A DNA stretch of 64,000 bases, from assembly GCA_002381645.1 (NCBI GenBank), contig DFXE01000007.1:307201-371200 (forward strand), given 5' to 3'. The stretch comes from Bacteroidales bacterium UBA4116 (lineage in GTDB: Bacteria > Bacteroidota > Bacteroidia > Bacteroidales > Tannerellaceae). Positions within the stretch are counted from its first letter, which is position 1. Each line of letters starts with the position of its first letter. This document shows, in pieces, positions 27,066 through 36,145 of the stretch. Under the pieces are notes generated by a model. That model worked only from the letters and a program-made list of their open reading frames with translations, was not told where the DNA came from and made no database searches. A program made the position numbers and the translations under genes.

Positions 27066-27710
27066 ATGAACCGGCGGTATACCCAGACAGAAGAAACAGC
27101 CAATGCCGTATCACACGGTATTGGCATTATTTTAGGGATTATTTCCGGATGGTTCCTTTTACAAAAAGCATCTTTAAACCCGGATCAGTATGCCGTTTTA
27201 TATGTGGCAATTTACCTGTCGGGGCTGCTTTCTTCTTATATAACCTCCACCTGGTACCATGCCGCCCGCCCGGGTAAAACAAAAGAAAAATTACGGAAAT
27301 TCGACCATGCGGCAATTTATCTGCACATAGCCGGTACTTATACACCTTTCACCCTTTTGATCCTCATTCATGCCGGATTTTGGGGATGGGGAATATTTAC
27401 CTTTGTATGGATTTCCGCCGTTTTAGGTATTATTATGAGTTTTACCAACCTGCAGGAACATAGTAATCTCGAAACAATATGTTTCGTAGTTATGGGTGCC
27501 GCTATTTTAGTGGCACTTAAACCGCTGATGAACTGCCTGTCTGCAATGGATGCCTTACCCGCTTTCTGGTGGCTAGTAGCGGGTGGAATTTCCTATATTG
27601 CCGGAGCAGTGTTCTATTCTTTCAGAAAAGAATATATGCATTCCGTATTCCACTTGTTTTGTTTGGGAGGAACCGTCTGCCATTTAACAGCCGTATGGCT
27701 TATCTTATAA
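27066..27710 (+). CDS. Hemolysin III family (PAQR/YqfA type) membrane protein
   Basis: A 214-residue seven-helix membrane protein. The motif EETANAVSHGIG near the start and FDHAAIYLHIAGTYTPFTLL in the middle are diagnostic, as is the C-terminal HSVFHLFCLGGTVCHL with its histidines, which bind zinc in the PAQR fold. The physiological role in bacteria is unsettled. It lies 20 bases after the fucosidase and may be cotranscribed with it; it is convergent with the reductase at 27721. Confidence 0.92.
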   Translation: MNRRYTQTEETANAVSHGIGIILGIISGWFLLQKASLNPDQYAVLYVAIYLSGLLSSYITSTWYHAARPGKTKEKLRKFDHAAIYLHIAGTYTPFTLLILIHAGFWGWGIFTFVWISAVLGIIMSFTNLQEHSNLETICFVVMGAAILVALKPLMNCLSAMDALPAFWWLVAGGISYIAGAVFYSFRKEYMHSVFHLFCLGGTVCHLTAVWLIL

Positions 27711-27720
27711 ATAACGGATA

Positions 27721-28623
27721 TTACCGGCTTAACTTTGCATTACGCATCACTCTTTCAATAGCGTCGTCTACCTGTGCCACCGACTCAAAGCCTAATGTCA
27801 TGCAATGTATATTCCCTTTTGTCAAAGCAAAATTGATCGATTGCTCCCGCTCTTCGTCAGATACATGCTTCCCCTCGCCGAATATTTTCATTCCGATCAC
27901 GCCTTTACCGTTTTGTTTTGCTTTTCCAAGCAATTCACTTACAGCTTCAGGCGTCCCGTCCATATGTGTCTGGAAAGGATTAATACGGGCGAGGATAACA
28001 TCAACCCACGGATTATTCACTGCTTCAACCATAGCGTCCCAGTTATGACAGGATACACCTACGGCTTTCACGATCCCATCCTGTTTAGCTTTGGAAAAAC
28101 CCTCGATATAATGTTTACGTGTAGTGTTCCAGTCACCACTTGACATGCAATGCATCAAAAGAATATCAAAATAATCGCTTCCGGTTTCTTTCCTGAAACG
28201 GTCGAGCGTTTTCTCAACGGGTTCAATTTGGTCGGAACCATCCGGATGTGTCCATATTTTGGAAAGGAGGGTTATTTTTTCACGGGGTATACTTTTAATC
28301 ACCTCCCCTACATACGGATGCGAGCCATATCCGTCAGCCATTTCAAAAAATGTAATGCCCCGGTCATAAGCATGGCGGAACATATTTACAAACTTTTCCA
28401 TACCCAGCCGTGTCTGGTTTGACCCTTTATTGTATCCTACCGTACCGGTTCCCATTGCCATACGGGAAACAACCAGTCCTGTATCACCCAATTTCACTTT
28501 ATCTACCGTTACATCCCCGGCAGGTATATATCCGAGATTGGCAATACCCGAACGGGCAATGGACAAGCCTGCCATTCCTGCCACACCTGTCCTGATAAAT
28601 CTGCGTCTGTTTATTTTGTCCAT
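27721..28623 (-). CDS. Aldo/keto reductase with Tat-like signal
   Basis: A 300-residue aldo/keto reductase-like protein beginning INRRRFIRTGVAGMAGLS, a twin-arginine signal. The barrel begins at VKLGDTGLVVSRMAMGTGTV. FFEMADGYGSHPYVG supplies the Asp/Tyr region; the Asp follows a Met and Ala here rather than the common FDTA. LLSKIWTHPD carries the Lys and DILLMHCMSSGDW the His. It belongs to a Bacteroidetes-type group of exported AKRs. The substrate is unknown. Confidence 0.87.
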   Translation of the reverse strand: MDKINRRRFIRTGVAGMAGLSIARSGIANLGYIPAGDVTVDKVKLGDTGLVVSRMAMGTGTVGYNKGSNQTRLGMEKFVNMFRHAYDRGITFFEMADGYGSHPYVGEVIKSIPREKITLLSKIWTHPDGSDQIEPVEKTLDRFRKETGSDYFDILLMHCMSSGDWNTTRKHYIEGFSKAKQDGIVKAVGVSCHNWDAMVEAVNNPWVDVILARINPFQTHMDGTPEAVSELLGKAKQNGKGVIGMKIFGEGKHVSDEEREQSINFALTKGNIHCMTLGFESVAQVDDAIERVMRNAKLSR

Positions 28624-28729
28624 AATAGATTAATTTGTCAGCAATATAATAATTATTATTAGAAATATGCAACATTCATTTTTGACTTTTCGTATTATAA
28701 GATATATGCACACTTTTAAATAAAATAAT

Positions 28730-29665
28730 ATGAAAACAAGAACAGCACTTTTATGGACAGCCTTACTGCTGGTAGCTATTAACTCATTCGGCTCAGACAA
28801 CAGGATCAGAGGAAACGGGAATATTATTACGAAAACAATTGCAATCTCTGATTACGATGAAATTGCAATGGCAGGAAGCATGCAGTTTGAATATGAACAA
28901 TCTTCCGCCTCGCCCTACCTGGAAATAACGGTCGACGAAAATATCTTTCCGTATCTCCAAGCGGAAGTAAAAGGAAATAAATTAATAGTAGGTACTAAAA
29001 CTGAAGATAACGGTCGGGGAAGGAAATCGTACAATATCTCTCCTACCGTTTACAAAATCAAATCAAATTCAAGGAATTTAAGAAAACTGGACACTGCCGG
29101 CTCTGGTCGCTTTATCGTCAACAGCCCGCTAAACATCAGTTCACTTGTTTTAAATACTGCAGGTAGTGGAGGTGTTGAATTTAAAAAAGAGGTGAACGGC
29201 AACAGTTTGAAAGCAAACCTGGCAGGATCAGGGAAAATAATAGCTTATGAGAATGTAAAAATGGACCAGACAGAAGCAAGCCTTGCGGGAAGCGGAAGAA
29301 TTGAGTTTCTTAAAAAAGTGAACGGAGCTTTTCTAAAAGCCAATTTGGCGGGTTCAGGAAAAATTAAAGCAAACAACATTCAGGTCCGGAATGCCAGTTG
29401 TAGTTTGTCAAGCAGCGGCGAAATGATTATTGAAGGATCAACAAAAGAAATCAGCTACAGCATTGCCGGCAGTGGAAAAATAAAGGCTTTCGATTGCAAA
29501 GCGGATAAAGTGAATTCAAGCATAAACGGATCGGGAAAAATCGAATTATACGCAGCAAAACAATTAAGCGCAAGCGTAATGGGTAGCGGCAATATTTCCT
29601 ACAAAGGAAATCCGTCTATCAATAAAAGCACCTCCGGCTCCGGTTCAATCAGGCACATAAACTGA
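28730..29665 (+). CDS. DUF2807 (head GIN) domain protein with GSG repeats
   Basis: A 311-residue secreted protein with a signal peptide (about 1-21) and a beta-helix-like DUF2807 domain. NGNIITKTIAISDYDEIAM starts the domain. From about residue 120 the LAGSGKI motif and close variants recur about every 18-22 residues (AGSGRF, AGSGGV, LAGSGKI, LAGSGRI, LAGSGKI, SIAGSGKI, SINGSGKI), suggesting a right-handed helical stack. The function is unknown; such proteins may be adhesins or cell-surface scaffolds. A terminator at 29722-29756 follows. Confidence 0.88.
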   Translation: MKTRTALLWTALLLVAINSFGSDNRIRGNGNIITKTIAISDYDEIAMAGSMQFEYEQSSASPYLEITVDENIFPYLQAEVKGNKLIVGTKTEDNGRGRKSYNISPTVYKIKSNSRNLRKLDTAGSGRFIVNSPLNISSLVLNTAGSGGVEFKKEVNGNSLKANLAGSGKIIAYENVKMDQTEASLAGSGRIEFLKKVNGAFLKANLAGSGKIKANNIQVRNASCSLSSSGEMIIEGSTKEISYSIAGSGKIKAFDCKADKVNSSINGSGKIELYAAKQLSASVMGSGNISYKGNPSINKSTSGSGSIRHIN

Positions 29666-29721
29666 GCAACCTCCGGGATTTTACTTCATTACTAAACCCA
29701 GCCTTTATCCGGTTAAATGAA

Positions 29722-29756
29722 TGTCATGCCTAATCACCGTAAGATCGGGCATGACA
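29722..29756. terminator. Shared terminator hairpin of two convergent genes
   Basis: TGTCATGCC (29722-29730) pairs perfectly with GGCATGACA (29748-29756), with a 17-nt loop. It lies between the convergent DUF2807 gene and the membrane protein at 29761. Confidence 0.6.
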
Positions 29757-29760
29757 ATCT

Positions 29761-30030
29761 TTATACACTGACCATATCTGAAAATTGGGACAGGGTACCG
29801 ATTATCGTCGAAAAGAACAATATACCTAATATAAACCCGATCAGCATCCACAGCAAAACAGCTCTTGCAAAATTAACGCGGGTAGGATTCTGTCCCGTTC
29901 CAAATGCCCAAATCACTAACATAATCAAATTCAAAACCGGAATGGTTAGCACCAGCAAGGTCAGCATCCACTCAAAAAGGCTGATCGGAGGATAATGCAC
30001 AACCCTTTCGTCCTTATAATTGTCTTCCAT
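29761..30030 (-). CDS. Small two-TM membrane protein
   Basis: An 89-residue protein with two hydrophobic helices (about 20-43 and 56-78) joined by a TGQNPTRVNFARA loop. The order, including a YPPISLFEWMLTLLVL start, looks like a conserved small inner-membrane protein of Bacteroidetes. No function is known to me. It is divergent from the DUF4139 gene. Confidence 0.7.
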   Translation of the reverse strand: MEDNYKDERVVHYPPISLFEWMLTLLVLTIPVLNLIMLVIWAFGTGQNPTRVNFARAVLLWMLIGFILGILFFSTIIGTLSQFSDMVSV

Positions 30031-30092
30031 ACTACTATAGTTTAAAATTCTAAAGCAAAAGTATTCATATTTTCAGCAATTCAACTTTTTAT

Positions 30093-30124
30093 TTCACATA
30101 GTTGAAAAACATATTCACACAGTT
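30093..30124. repeat. 11-bp direct repeat, 21 bp apart, upstream of the DUF4139 gene
   Basis: TTCACATAGTT at 30093-30103 and TTCACACAGTT at 30114-30124 lie in the divergent region ahead of genes starting at 30030 (minus) and 30188 (plus). A TATCTTTG -7-like element lies at 30152-30159. They are candidate half-sites for a regulator. Confidence 0.4.
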
Positions 30125-30187
30125 ATGGAATTTTCTTGTTTTCTTTATCCATATCTTTGGAAAGATATCAACTAAAAGCATAGCCGT

Positions 30188-31834
30188 ATGAAAACAAAAC
30201 ATCTATCATTTCTCTGTTTATTACTGATAAGCAATACCTACTGTATATCCGCGCAGGATAAGAAAATAATCTCTTCCAAACTGAATGAAGCTACGGTATT
30301 CTTCCGGGGAGCAGAATTAAGTCATTCGGCATCTTCTCCATTGGTCAGCGGAGAAAACGAAATTCATATTGAAGGGCTGAGCCCCAATATCGACCGCAAC
30401 AGCCTCAAGATAAAAACCACAAACGGGGTGATCGTTACCGCGTATGAATTTACGGTAGATTATTTATCCGGCAGCAAAAAAACAGCCCCTGCATTAAAAA
30501 GACTGCAGGATTCGGTTCTTATCTACGAAAAAAGACTCGAACAGATCAATACCGAGATAAATATTACAAAGGATCTTCAATCTTTTTTGCAGAAAGGGAT
30601 GGACAAAAACATTTCAGGATCAGAAAAAGGGTTGGGCATTGATGAACTGGTCAAAACCATGGATTACTATAAAAACAAAGCAAAAGAACTACAAAACACC
30701 CAATCCGATAATAACCGGAAAAAAGAAGAAGCTGAAATTGCCCTTAAGCAATTAAAACAGCAATTAGAACAGGAATCGGTAAAAAATAATAAAACTTCCG
30801 GAATCCTCAAACTTACCTTGTCATCCCCCGTTACAAACACATGCCGTTTCAATATTTCATACTATACCCCATTGGCAGGGTGGACACCTTATTACGAAAT
30901 GAATATTACCTCCACGGATAAACCTGTCCAAATAATCAGCAAATCCAAAGTCCGCCAGACAACCGGACTGGATTGGGAAAAAATCAAACTTGCATTGTCT
31001 ACGTCAGCTCCCTCCAATGGGAAAACAGCTCCCTTATTCAACGCATGGTTTCTCGATTTTTCACGCCCGTTGCATGCCCGGAAAGAGATGATGCTGCAGA
31101 ATTCATTTTCATATGAAAGAGCAGAAGTATTGCCGGTTGAAGAGGCTACCGTGGAAGATGACCAGGAAATCCAGTATACCGCTTCAACTATAAACGATTA
31201 CATCACCCCCTATGAAAGCGAATTAAACATGGTTTATACCATAGATATACCTTATAATATCCCGGGCAACGGTAAAGAACAAAATATAAACTTACAAACA
31301 AAAGAAGCAAATGCAGAATACAAATATTATTGTGCGCCCAAACTGGATACCGAAACCTATTTATTAGCCGAAATACCGGACTGGCAGCGGCTAAACCTGA
31401 TGAGCGCTCCCGTGAATATTACCTATGACGGCACATATGTAGGCGAATCATATATTGATGCAGGTTCGACACACGAAAAACTGGCGCTCACCTTAGGATC
31501 TGATAAAAGGGTAAGTGTAAAACGTGAAAAGATGCACGATTACAGTACCACAAAGTTTATAGGAAGCGATAAAAAACAGGAATTTATTTATAAACTTACC
31601 GTACGCAACAACCAGAATAAACCGGTAAAAATGGTATTAAAAGATCAGTATCCTATTTCCACACAAAAAAACATCGTTGTAGAATTGCTTTCTAAAAACA
31701 CCACACCCTGGACGGCACATGTGGAGAGTCTGGGAGTTATTACCTGGGAAGAAGAACTTCAGCCCGGCGAAACAAAAGAATACCGTATAGGCTATAGTGT
31801 GAAATACCCTAAAGACAGTAATATAAATCTTTAA
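30188..31834 (+). CDS. DUF4139 protein (mucoidy inhibitor MuiA family)
   Basis: A 548-residue secreted or periplasmic protein. A signal peptide (about 1-22) is followed by a DUF4140 N-terminal domain (ATVFFRGAELSHSA), a coiled coil (about 95-195, with QNTQSDNNRKKEEAEIALKQ), and the DUF4139 domain from about 210 on (VTNTCRFNISYYTPLAGWTP, and the conserved SYIDAGSTHEKLALTLGSD). Members are implicated in cell-surface or capsule phenotypes in some bacteria, but no biochemical role is settled. The length is normal. Confidence 0.9.
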   Translation: MKTKHLSFLCLLLISNTYCISAQDKKIISSKLNEATVFFRGAELSHSASSPLVSGENEIHIEGLSPNIDRNSLKIKTTNGVIVTAYEFTVDYLSGSKKTAPALKRLQDSVLIYEKRLEQINTEINITKDLQSFLQKGMDKNISGSEKGLGIDELVKTMDYYKNKAKELQNTQSDNNRKKEEAEIALKQLKQQLEQESVKNNKTSGILKLTLSSPVTNTCRFNISYYTPLAGWTPYYEMNITSTDKPVQIISKSKVRQTTGLDWEKIKLALSTSAPSNGKTAPLFNAWFLDFSRPLHARKEMMLQNSFSYERAEVLPVEEATVEDDQEIQYTASTINDYITPYESELNMVYTIDIPYNIPGNGKEQNINLQTKEANAEYKYYCAPKLDTETYLLAEIPDWQRLNLMSAPVNITYDGTYVGESYIDAGSTHEKLALTLGSDKRVSVKREKMHDYSTTKFIGSDKKQEFIYKLTVRNNQNKPVKMVLKDQYPISTQKNIVVELLSKNTTPWTAHVESLGVITWEEELQPGETKEYRIGYSVKYPKDSNINL

Positions 31835-31857
31835 AATGAATCCCTTGGAGTGGTTGT

Positions 31858-32328
31858 TTAAATATAGCCTTCCTTGAAGTTATAAACAAAAACAATCACT
31901 CCTTCGAATGCGTTTTTCGGACAACCTTTAATTTCCATGGTAGCCTTCATTTCCGCTTTTGCTACACCGCGCAGATTCACAATGGAAAGGAGTTTTACTT
32001 TCAGACGGATCTCACTGTCTACCATTACTGGCTGATTGAATTTAAGTTTTTCAATGCCGTAATTGATTAACGATTTCACGTTGCGCACTTCAGCGATCTG
32101 ATCCCATAAATAAGGCAGTACGGAAAGTGTAAGGTAACCATGGGCGATAGTGCTTTTAAACGGGCTTTCGTTCTTAGCCCTCTCCGTATCCACATGTATC
32201 CATTGATGATCCAGTGTTGCGTCGGCAAACAGATTGATCTGTTCCTGAGATATTTTTAAATAATCGGATACACCGATCTCTTTCCCTACAAACTGTTCAA
32301 ACTCCTTAAAGCTGTTTATTATTACCAT
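31858..32328 (-). CDS. MaoC-like (R)-specific enoyl-CoA hydratase
   Basis: A hot-dog-fold dehydratase of about 156 residues. LFADATLDHQWIHVDTERAK carries the catalytic Asp-His dyad, and FKSTIAHGYLTLSVLPYL completes the MaoC signature. It would add water to (R)-3-hydroxyacyl-CoA-type substrates; the natural substrate is unknown. I chose ATG 32328 (MVIINSFKEF); an upstream ATG at 32346 adds six residues. It is convergent with the DUF4139 gene. Confidence 0.92.
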   Translation of the reverse strand: MVIINSFKEFEQFVGKEIGVSDYLKISQEQINLFADATLDHQWIHVDTERAKNESPFKSTIAHGYLTLSVLPYLWDQIAEVRNVKSLINYGIEKLKFNQPVMVDSEIRLKVKLLSIVNLRGVAKAEMKATMEIKGCPKNAFEGVIVFVYNFKEGYI

Positions 32329-32576
32329 AGTTGTTTTATTATTCAATTATTCCGTATTCAGTGGCAAAATTACCCCATTTTACACATTATAAAAAACCCA
32401 TAAAGTTTTCATTTGATAATTTTAACATTTATGTCTTTCTTTTACCTGTTGGAATAAGATAGAAGATGTACAAATAGATTTACATAACAAAAACAATCAC
32501 TTAACCAGAAAACATCAAAAGATAAAATTCTGTTACTTTTTATATCCATCAGCTATTCATCATACAAAATATACAT

Positions 32577-33542
32577 ATGGCAAGATCAGAACAAGAATCG
32601 GATAAAAACTCAAGGCGAAAATTTTTAGCTTCATTAGGAGGAGTATCCATGGGAGCAGTTTTAGGAGGTTCATCCACCCATGCGAAGGATGTCCGCCTAT
32701 CTGCAGATGTTACCCGCAAGCTAGAAGGAAAAGTCGCTTTGATAACAGGTGCGGGAAGAGGTTTAGGAAGGGCAAGCGCGGTAGAATTAGCCCGCAACGG
32801 GGCAAAAGTCAGTTTGGTAGATATTGCAAATCCCAATGCCATGTATAATGAACTTGGATATCCACTGGCTTCCGAATCAGATTTACTTCACACAGAAGAA
32901 CTGATCAAAAATGCCGGTGGAGATTGCATACGTTTAATAGCAGATGTCCGTAACAGTTCCGAAATGGAACAGGCCGTAAGAAACACCGTCGACCGGTTTG
33001 GAAAACTCGATATTGTAGTAGCAGCAGCCGGAGTAGGGATCGTAAAGGATAAATTTAAAAACTATGACCCCGTAAAATGGAAAGCGATCATGGACGTGAA
33101 TCTTTTCGGCGTAGCTAACACCGTGTATGCAGCAGTCGAAGCATTGAAAAACTCAGGAGAAGCAAGAGTGATCATTATCAGTTCGAGGGCCGGACGTATC
33201 GGTACGGGCCTGCCCGCATACGGATCTTCCAAATGGGCGGTAACCGGACTGATGAAAAACCTCGCGATCGAATTAGGGCCCTTCAACATACGTGTAAACT
33301 GTGTCGCTCCCGGTACGGCGGACACCGACCTCCCCTATTATCAGAATGAATTGCCCAGAAACGAAGAAGGAAGAAGAAAACTGGCAGAAACACAAAGCAA
33401 TTCAGGCATCCTGCCCATCGGATTAATCCGCCCGGTTGATATCGCCCATGTAGTGGTGGAGGCAGCCGGCCCGGCAACACACGCGACCACAGGCGCTACG
33501 TTCGATGCCAACGGGGGGTCTACCGCACGAACATCTTCATAG
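32577..33542 (+). CDS. Short-chain dehydrogenase/reductase with Tat signal
   Basis: A 321-residue SDR. NSRRKFLASLGGVSMGAVLG near the start is a twin-arginine signal. TGAGRGLGRA is the cofactor loop, AAAGVGIVK replaces the common NNAG, and the catalytic SSRAGRIGTGLPAYGSSKWA contains the Ser, the Tyr (Y of PAYGSSK) and the Lys. CVAPGTADTDLPYY follows. Export of an SDR implies that the cofactor is carried across folded. Substrate unknown. Compare the Tat-tagged reductases at 480 and 27721. Confidence 0.92.
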   Translation: MARSEQESDKNSRRKFLASLGGVSMGAVLGGSSTHAKDVRLSADVTRKLEGKVALITGAGRGLGRASAVELARNGAKVSLVDIANPNAMYNELGYPLASESDLLHTEELIKNAGGDCIRLIADVRNSSEMEQAVRNTVDRFGKLDIVVAAAGVGIVKDKFKNYDPVKWKAIMDVNLFGVANTVYAAVEALKNSGEARVIIISSRAGRIGTGLPAYGSSKWAVTGLMKNLAIELGPFNIRVNCVAPGTADTDLPYYQNELPRNEEGRRKLAETQSNSGILPIGLIRPVDIAHVVVEAAGPATHATTGATFDANGGSTARTSS

Positions 33543-33546
33543 GGAA

Positions 33547-34014
33547 TTATCCCGTTATCCACTCAATAAACTTTTGCCCGTAATTCACATAAAGTAACGT
33601 CCATATAAAAAAACGGCCAAAACACCCGATCAAAAGAAGTGTTATGGTCGTTTTAGGTTTAACCTTATAAAAACCTAACCCTACCAGTCCTAAAATTCCC
33701 ACAACAGGAATCCAGGTGAATAGCGCTATCCAGACGCCATATTTATCAATTACCTTTTTTTGCTCGACCAGTTTTTCATGCTTTACATTGAAATACCGTT
33801 CAAGCCATTCCCATTTCCCGAGCCAACCCAAAAGATAAGTAGTAATTAATCCGAGCCAGTTTCCTATAGTGGCCATCAACAGGCATAACCAAGGGTTACT
33901 ACCCAGTGTCAGCACCCCTACAAGTAAAATATCCGAACTTAACGGCAGGATGGTCCCCGCCAGGAATGTTCCGATAAAAAGTCCCCAGTAGCCCAGATTA
34001 ATTAACCAGTTCAT
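33547..34014 (-). CDS. Small DedA/VTT-domain membrane protein (YqaA-like)
   Basis: A 155-residue protein with about four TM segments. GYWGLFIGTFLAGTILPLSS is the hallmark N-terminal segment, and ATIGNWLGLITTYLLGWLGK with IALFTWIPVVGILGLVGLGF completes the VTT/SNARE-associated pattern. It probably acts in membrane lipid homeostasis like other DedA proteins, but that is inferred from the family. It is convergent with the SDR and followed on the minus strand by the GNAT gene. Confidence 0.88.
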   Translation of the reverse strand: MNWLINLGYWGLFIGTFLAGTILPLSSDILLVGVLTLGSNPWLCLLMATIGNWLGLITTYLLGWLGKWEWLERYFNVKHEKLVEQKKVIDKYGVWIALFTWIPVVGILGLVGLGFYKVKPKTTITLLLIGCFGRFFIWTLLYVNYGQKFIEWITG

Positions 34015-34032
34015 GCTTTGACCCGCATCGAA

Positions 34033-34527
34033 TTACAGCTTTTTATTCATGATATAATCTTCCATCAAGAAACCGTTACCGATATCAATGTCTTCATTGC
34101 CGATAATACCAAAACCCACTTTTTTATAAAATTCGATTGCCTTATTATAACGGTTTACATTGAGTGAAAGTTCAGTATCACCCTTTTCTTTTGCAATGGC
34201 AGATACGGCATCAATCAGAAAACGGCCCACACCTTTTCCCTGACTGGTCGACAACACGTATATCTTATGCACTTTCGTCCAGGGTTTTCCTTTATAACCG
34301 GTTTCATACGAAACATATCCCAGGTAATCATCCCCTTCTTTGGCCAACAGGTAATGATGATTCCATTCATTCATCTGCTGTTTGATGGCTTCCTCACTAT
34401 ACATCATGTCCATCATATAGACAATCTGGGCAGGTGATAAAATATCGCCGAACGTCTTGGGCCACACTTCGTCGGCAATTGCTTTGATAAGAGGAATATG
34501 TTCCTCGGCAGTTTTGATAAGTTCCAT
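34033..34527 (-). CDS. GNAT family N-acetyltransferase
   Basis: A 164-residue GNAT-fold enzyme. The acetyl-CoA-binding motif is in LSTSQGKGVGRFLIDAVSAI (Q/R-x-x-G-x-G/A) and LNVNRYNKAIEFYKKVGFGI is motif B. It transfers an acetyl group from acetyl-CoA to an amine; the acceptor is unknown. It lies between NudC and the DedA-like gene on the same strand. Confidence 0.92.
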   Translation of the reverse strand: MELIKTAEEHIPLIKAIADEVWPKTFGDILSPAQIVYMMDMMYSEEAIKQQMNEWNHHYLLAKEGDDYLGYVSYETGYKGKPWTKVHKIYVLSTSQGKGVGRFLIDAVSAIAKEKGDTELSLNVNRYNKAIEFYKKVGFGIIGNEDIDIGNGFLMEDYIMNKKL

Positions 34528-34581
34528 ATTTATAGTAGATTAAATTATCCTGAATCAGCAAAATTATATTTCAGCCTTAAC

Positions 34582-35430
34582 TTATATGCACGGATCAATC
34601 CCCTCATTCCCGTTTCTGAAATATTCAATCATTTCACCGGTAAGGCTTATCGTATTACCCGGCGGTATATTCTCCCGTTCAAGCCATACGGCCTCGGCCA
34701 GTTCTTCCTTATCCAGTACGATGGTATCATCCCCGTCAAGTTCCACAAAGAAACCCATTAATAAGGTATCCGTAAAACCCCAGGGCTGGCTTTTATAATA
34801 AACAGGATTCTTTACTTTAAGTCCCACCTCTTCCATAACTTCCCGCTTGATGGTTTCTTCAATAGATTCCCCTATTTCGGCAAACCCCGCCAGAAGGGCA
34901 TAATTAGTATATTCCCGGTTGGCATATTTAGAAAGAAGCAGCCGGTTGCCATGGGTAACAGCTACAATGATCGCAGGTGATATCTTAGGATATTCCGTAT
35001 GGCTGCAGGCGGTACACTCCAGCATACGTTCCTTTTCACTATGACGCATTTCACTCCCGCATCTTCCGCAATAGATATGATTGGCATACCACGAATACAA
35101 ACTGAATGCCGTGATGCCTGCAAATGCCAGATGGGACGGCACAGCTGTGCGGAATACCGAAATATCCTCCATCTGGTAACCGTCCGGTTTCAACGGTAAT
35201 TCTTTTATTAAAAAATAAGATGTTTCGTCAACAGAGAAAGCATATATAAATTTATCCGGATCAAACTCATGCAGACTTCTTAGCTCTCCAACGGTAGGAA
35301 ATGTTATTTCACCACCATTCAGGCGGATCAAGACAGAACGGCCATCAAAAAAAATGACATAACTATCGTCTTGAGGTAGTTGGTTTTTATACTCATTATG
35401 GTAAATATGAGGGTAGATATCCTGTATCAT
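34582..35430 (-). CDS. nudC: NAD(+) diphosphatase NudC
   Basis: A NudC-type Nudix enzyme of about 282 residues that cleaves NAD(H), and probably NAD-capped RNA, to NMN and AMP. It has a zinc ribbon (CGRCG then CTAC with a further Cys, about 120-145) and a Nudix box GFAEIGESIEETIKREVMEE followed by VGL (Gx5Ex7REUxEExGU fits). The characteristic SQPWGFTDTLLMGF motif is present. I chose ATG 35430 (MIQDIYPHIY); the open frame runs upstream to 35538 but the extension looks non-native. Confidence 0.92.
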   Translation of the reverse strand: MIQDIYPHIYHNEYKNQLPQDDSYVIFFDGRSVLIRLNGGEITFPTVGELRSLHEFDPDKFIYAFSVDETSYFLIKELPLKPDGYQMEDISVFRTAVPSHLAFAGITAFSLYSWYANHIYCGRCGSEMRHSEKERMLECTACSHTEYPKISPAIIVAVTHGNRLLLSKYANREYTNYALLAGFAEIGESIEETIKREVMEEVGLKVKNPVYYKSQPWGFTDTLLMGFFVELDGDDTIVLDKEELAEAVWLERENIPPGNTISLTGEMIEYFRNGNEGIDPCI

Positions 35431-35569
35431 GATACTTGTTTTTATTTTTTGCTGAAAGATTATTTCTCTCAAAAAAACACTCAAATAAAAAAATAAACAC
35501 CAAAAGTAGTGAAATATCTCTCTTCTTCGAAATAACATACTACATTGCTGAATATAAATACCCTAATAA

Positions 35570-35601
35570 TTTGTATAATTAGTAAATCATTTGTATATTT
35601 G
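35570..35601 (+). promoter_or_regulatory. Promoter of the rimP-nusA-infB operon
   Basis: TTTG at 35570-35573, a 20-bp spacer, and TATATTTG at 35594-35601 match the Bacteroidetes -33/-7 consensus exactly in sequence and spacing. It lies 66 bases before the rimP ATG at 35668. Confidence 0.8.
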
Positions 35602-35667
35602 CACCCGATTAAGAGAAGATGAGGAGGGGGCGGGTAGTCCCCTCCTTTCGTTCTAACCTATTCGTGT

Positions 35668-36135
35668 ATGATTGAACGGGAAAAAATAATACAACTTGTT
35701 GAAGATAAGCTTGCCGCATCCGGTAACTACCTGGTAGATGTGGTAATTAAACCGGGTAACCTGATTGTTGTTGAAATCGATAACGACCAGGCGGTGGGGA
35801 TCGACGATTGTGTGGAGTTAAGCCGTTATCTGGAATCTCAACTCGACAGGGAGACCGAAGATTTTGAACTCGAAGTAGGTTCCGCAGGAATTACTTCGCC
35901 GTTTAAAATACCCCGCCAGTATATCAAAAACATCGGCAACGAAGTGGAAATCCTTTTGAAAAGCGGGATCAAGCTGACAGGCATTTTGAAATCGGCCGAT
36001 GATAACGGCCTGACGGTTACCGTGCAAAAACAGGTAAAACCCGAAGGAGCCAAACGGAAAGTAACCGTTTCGGAAGATCAATCCTACACGTTTGAGGAAA
36101 TAAAATACACAAAATACGTAATAAGATTCAAGTAA
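35668..36135 (+). CDS. rimP: Ribosome maturation factor RimP
   Basis: A 155-residue RimP, needed for 30S subunit maturation. The N-terminal domain contains LVDVVIKPGNLIVVEIDNDQ and ISVELSRYLESQLDRE-like helices, with the EVGSAGITSPFKIPRQY signature. The C-terminal Sm-like domain follows. It lies at the head of a conserved operon with nusA, infB and cvpA (11 bases to nusA). Confidence 0.97.
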   Translation: MIEREKIIQLVEDKLAASGNYLVDVVIKPGNLIVVEIDNDQAVGIDDCVELSRYLESQLDRETEDFELEVGSAGITSPFKIPRQYIKNIGNEVEILLKSGIKLTGILKSADDNGLTVTVQKQVKPEGAKRKVTVSEDQSYTFEEIKYTKYVIRFK

Positions 36136-36145
36136 GAAAGGGAAT

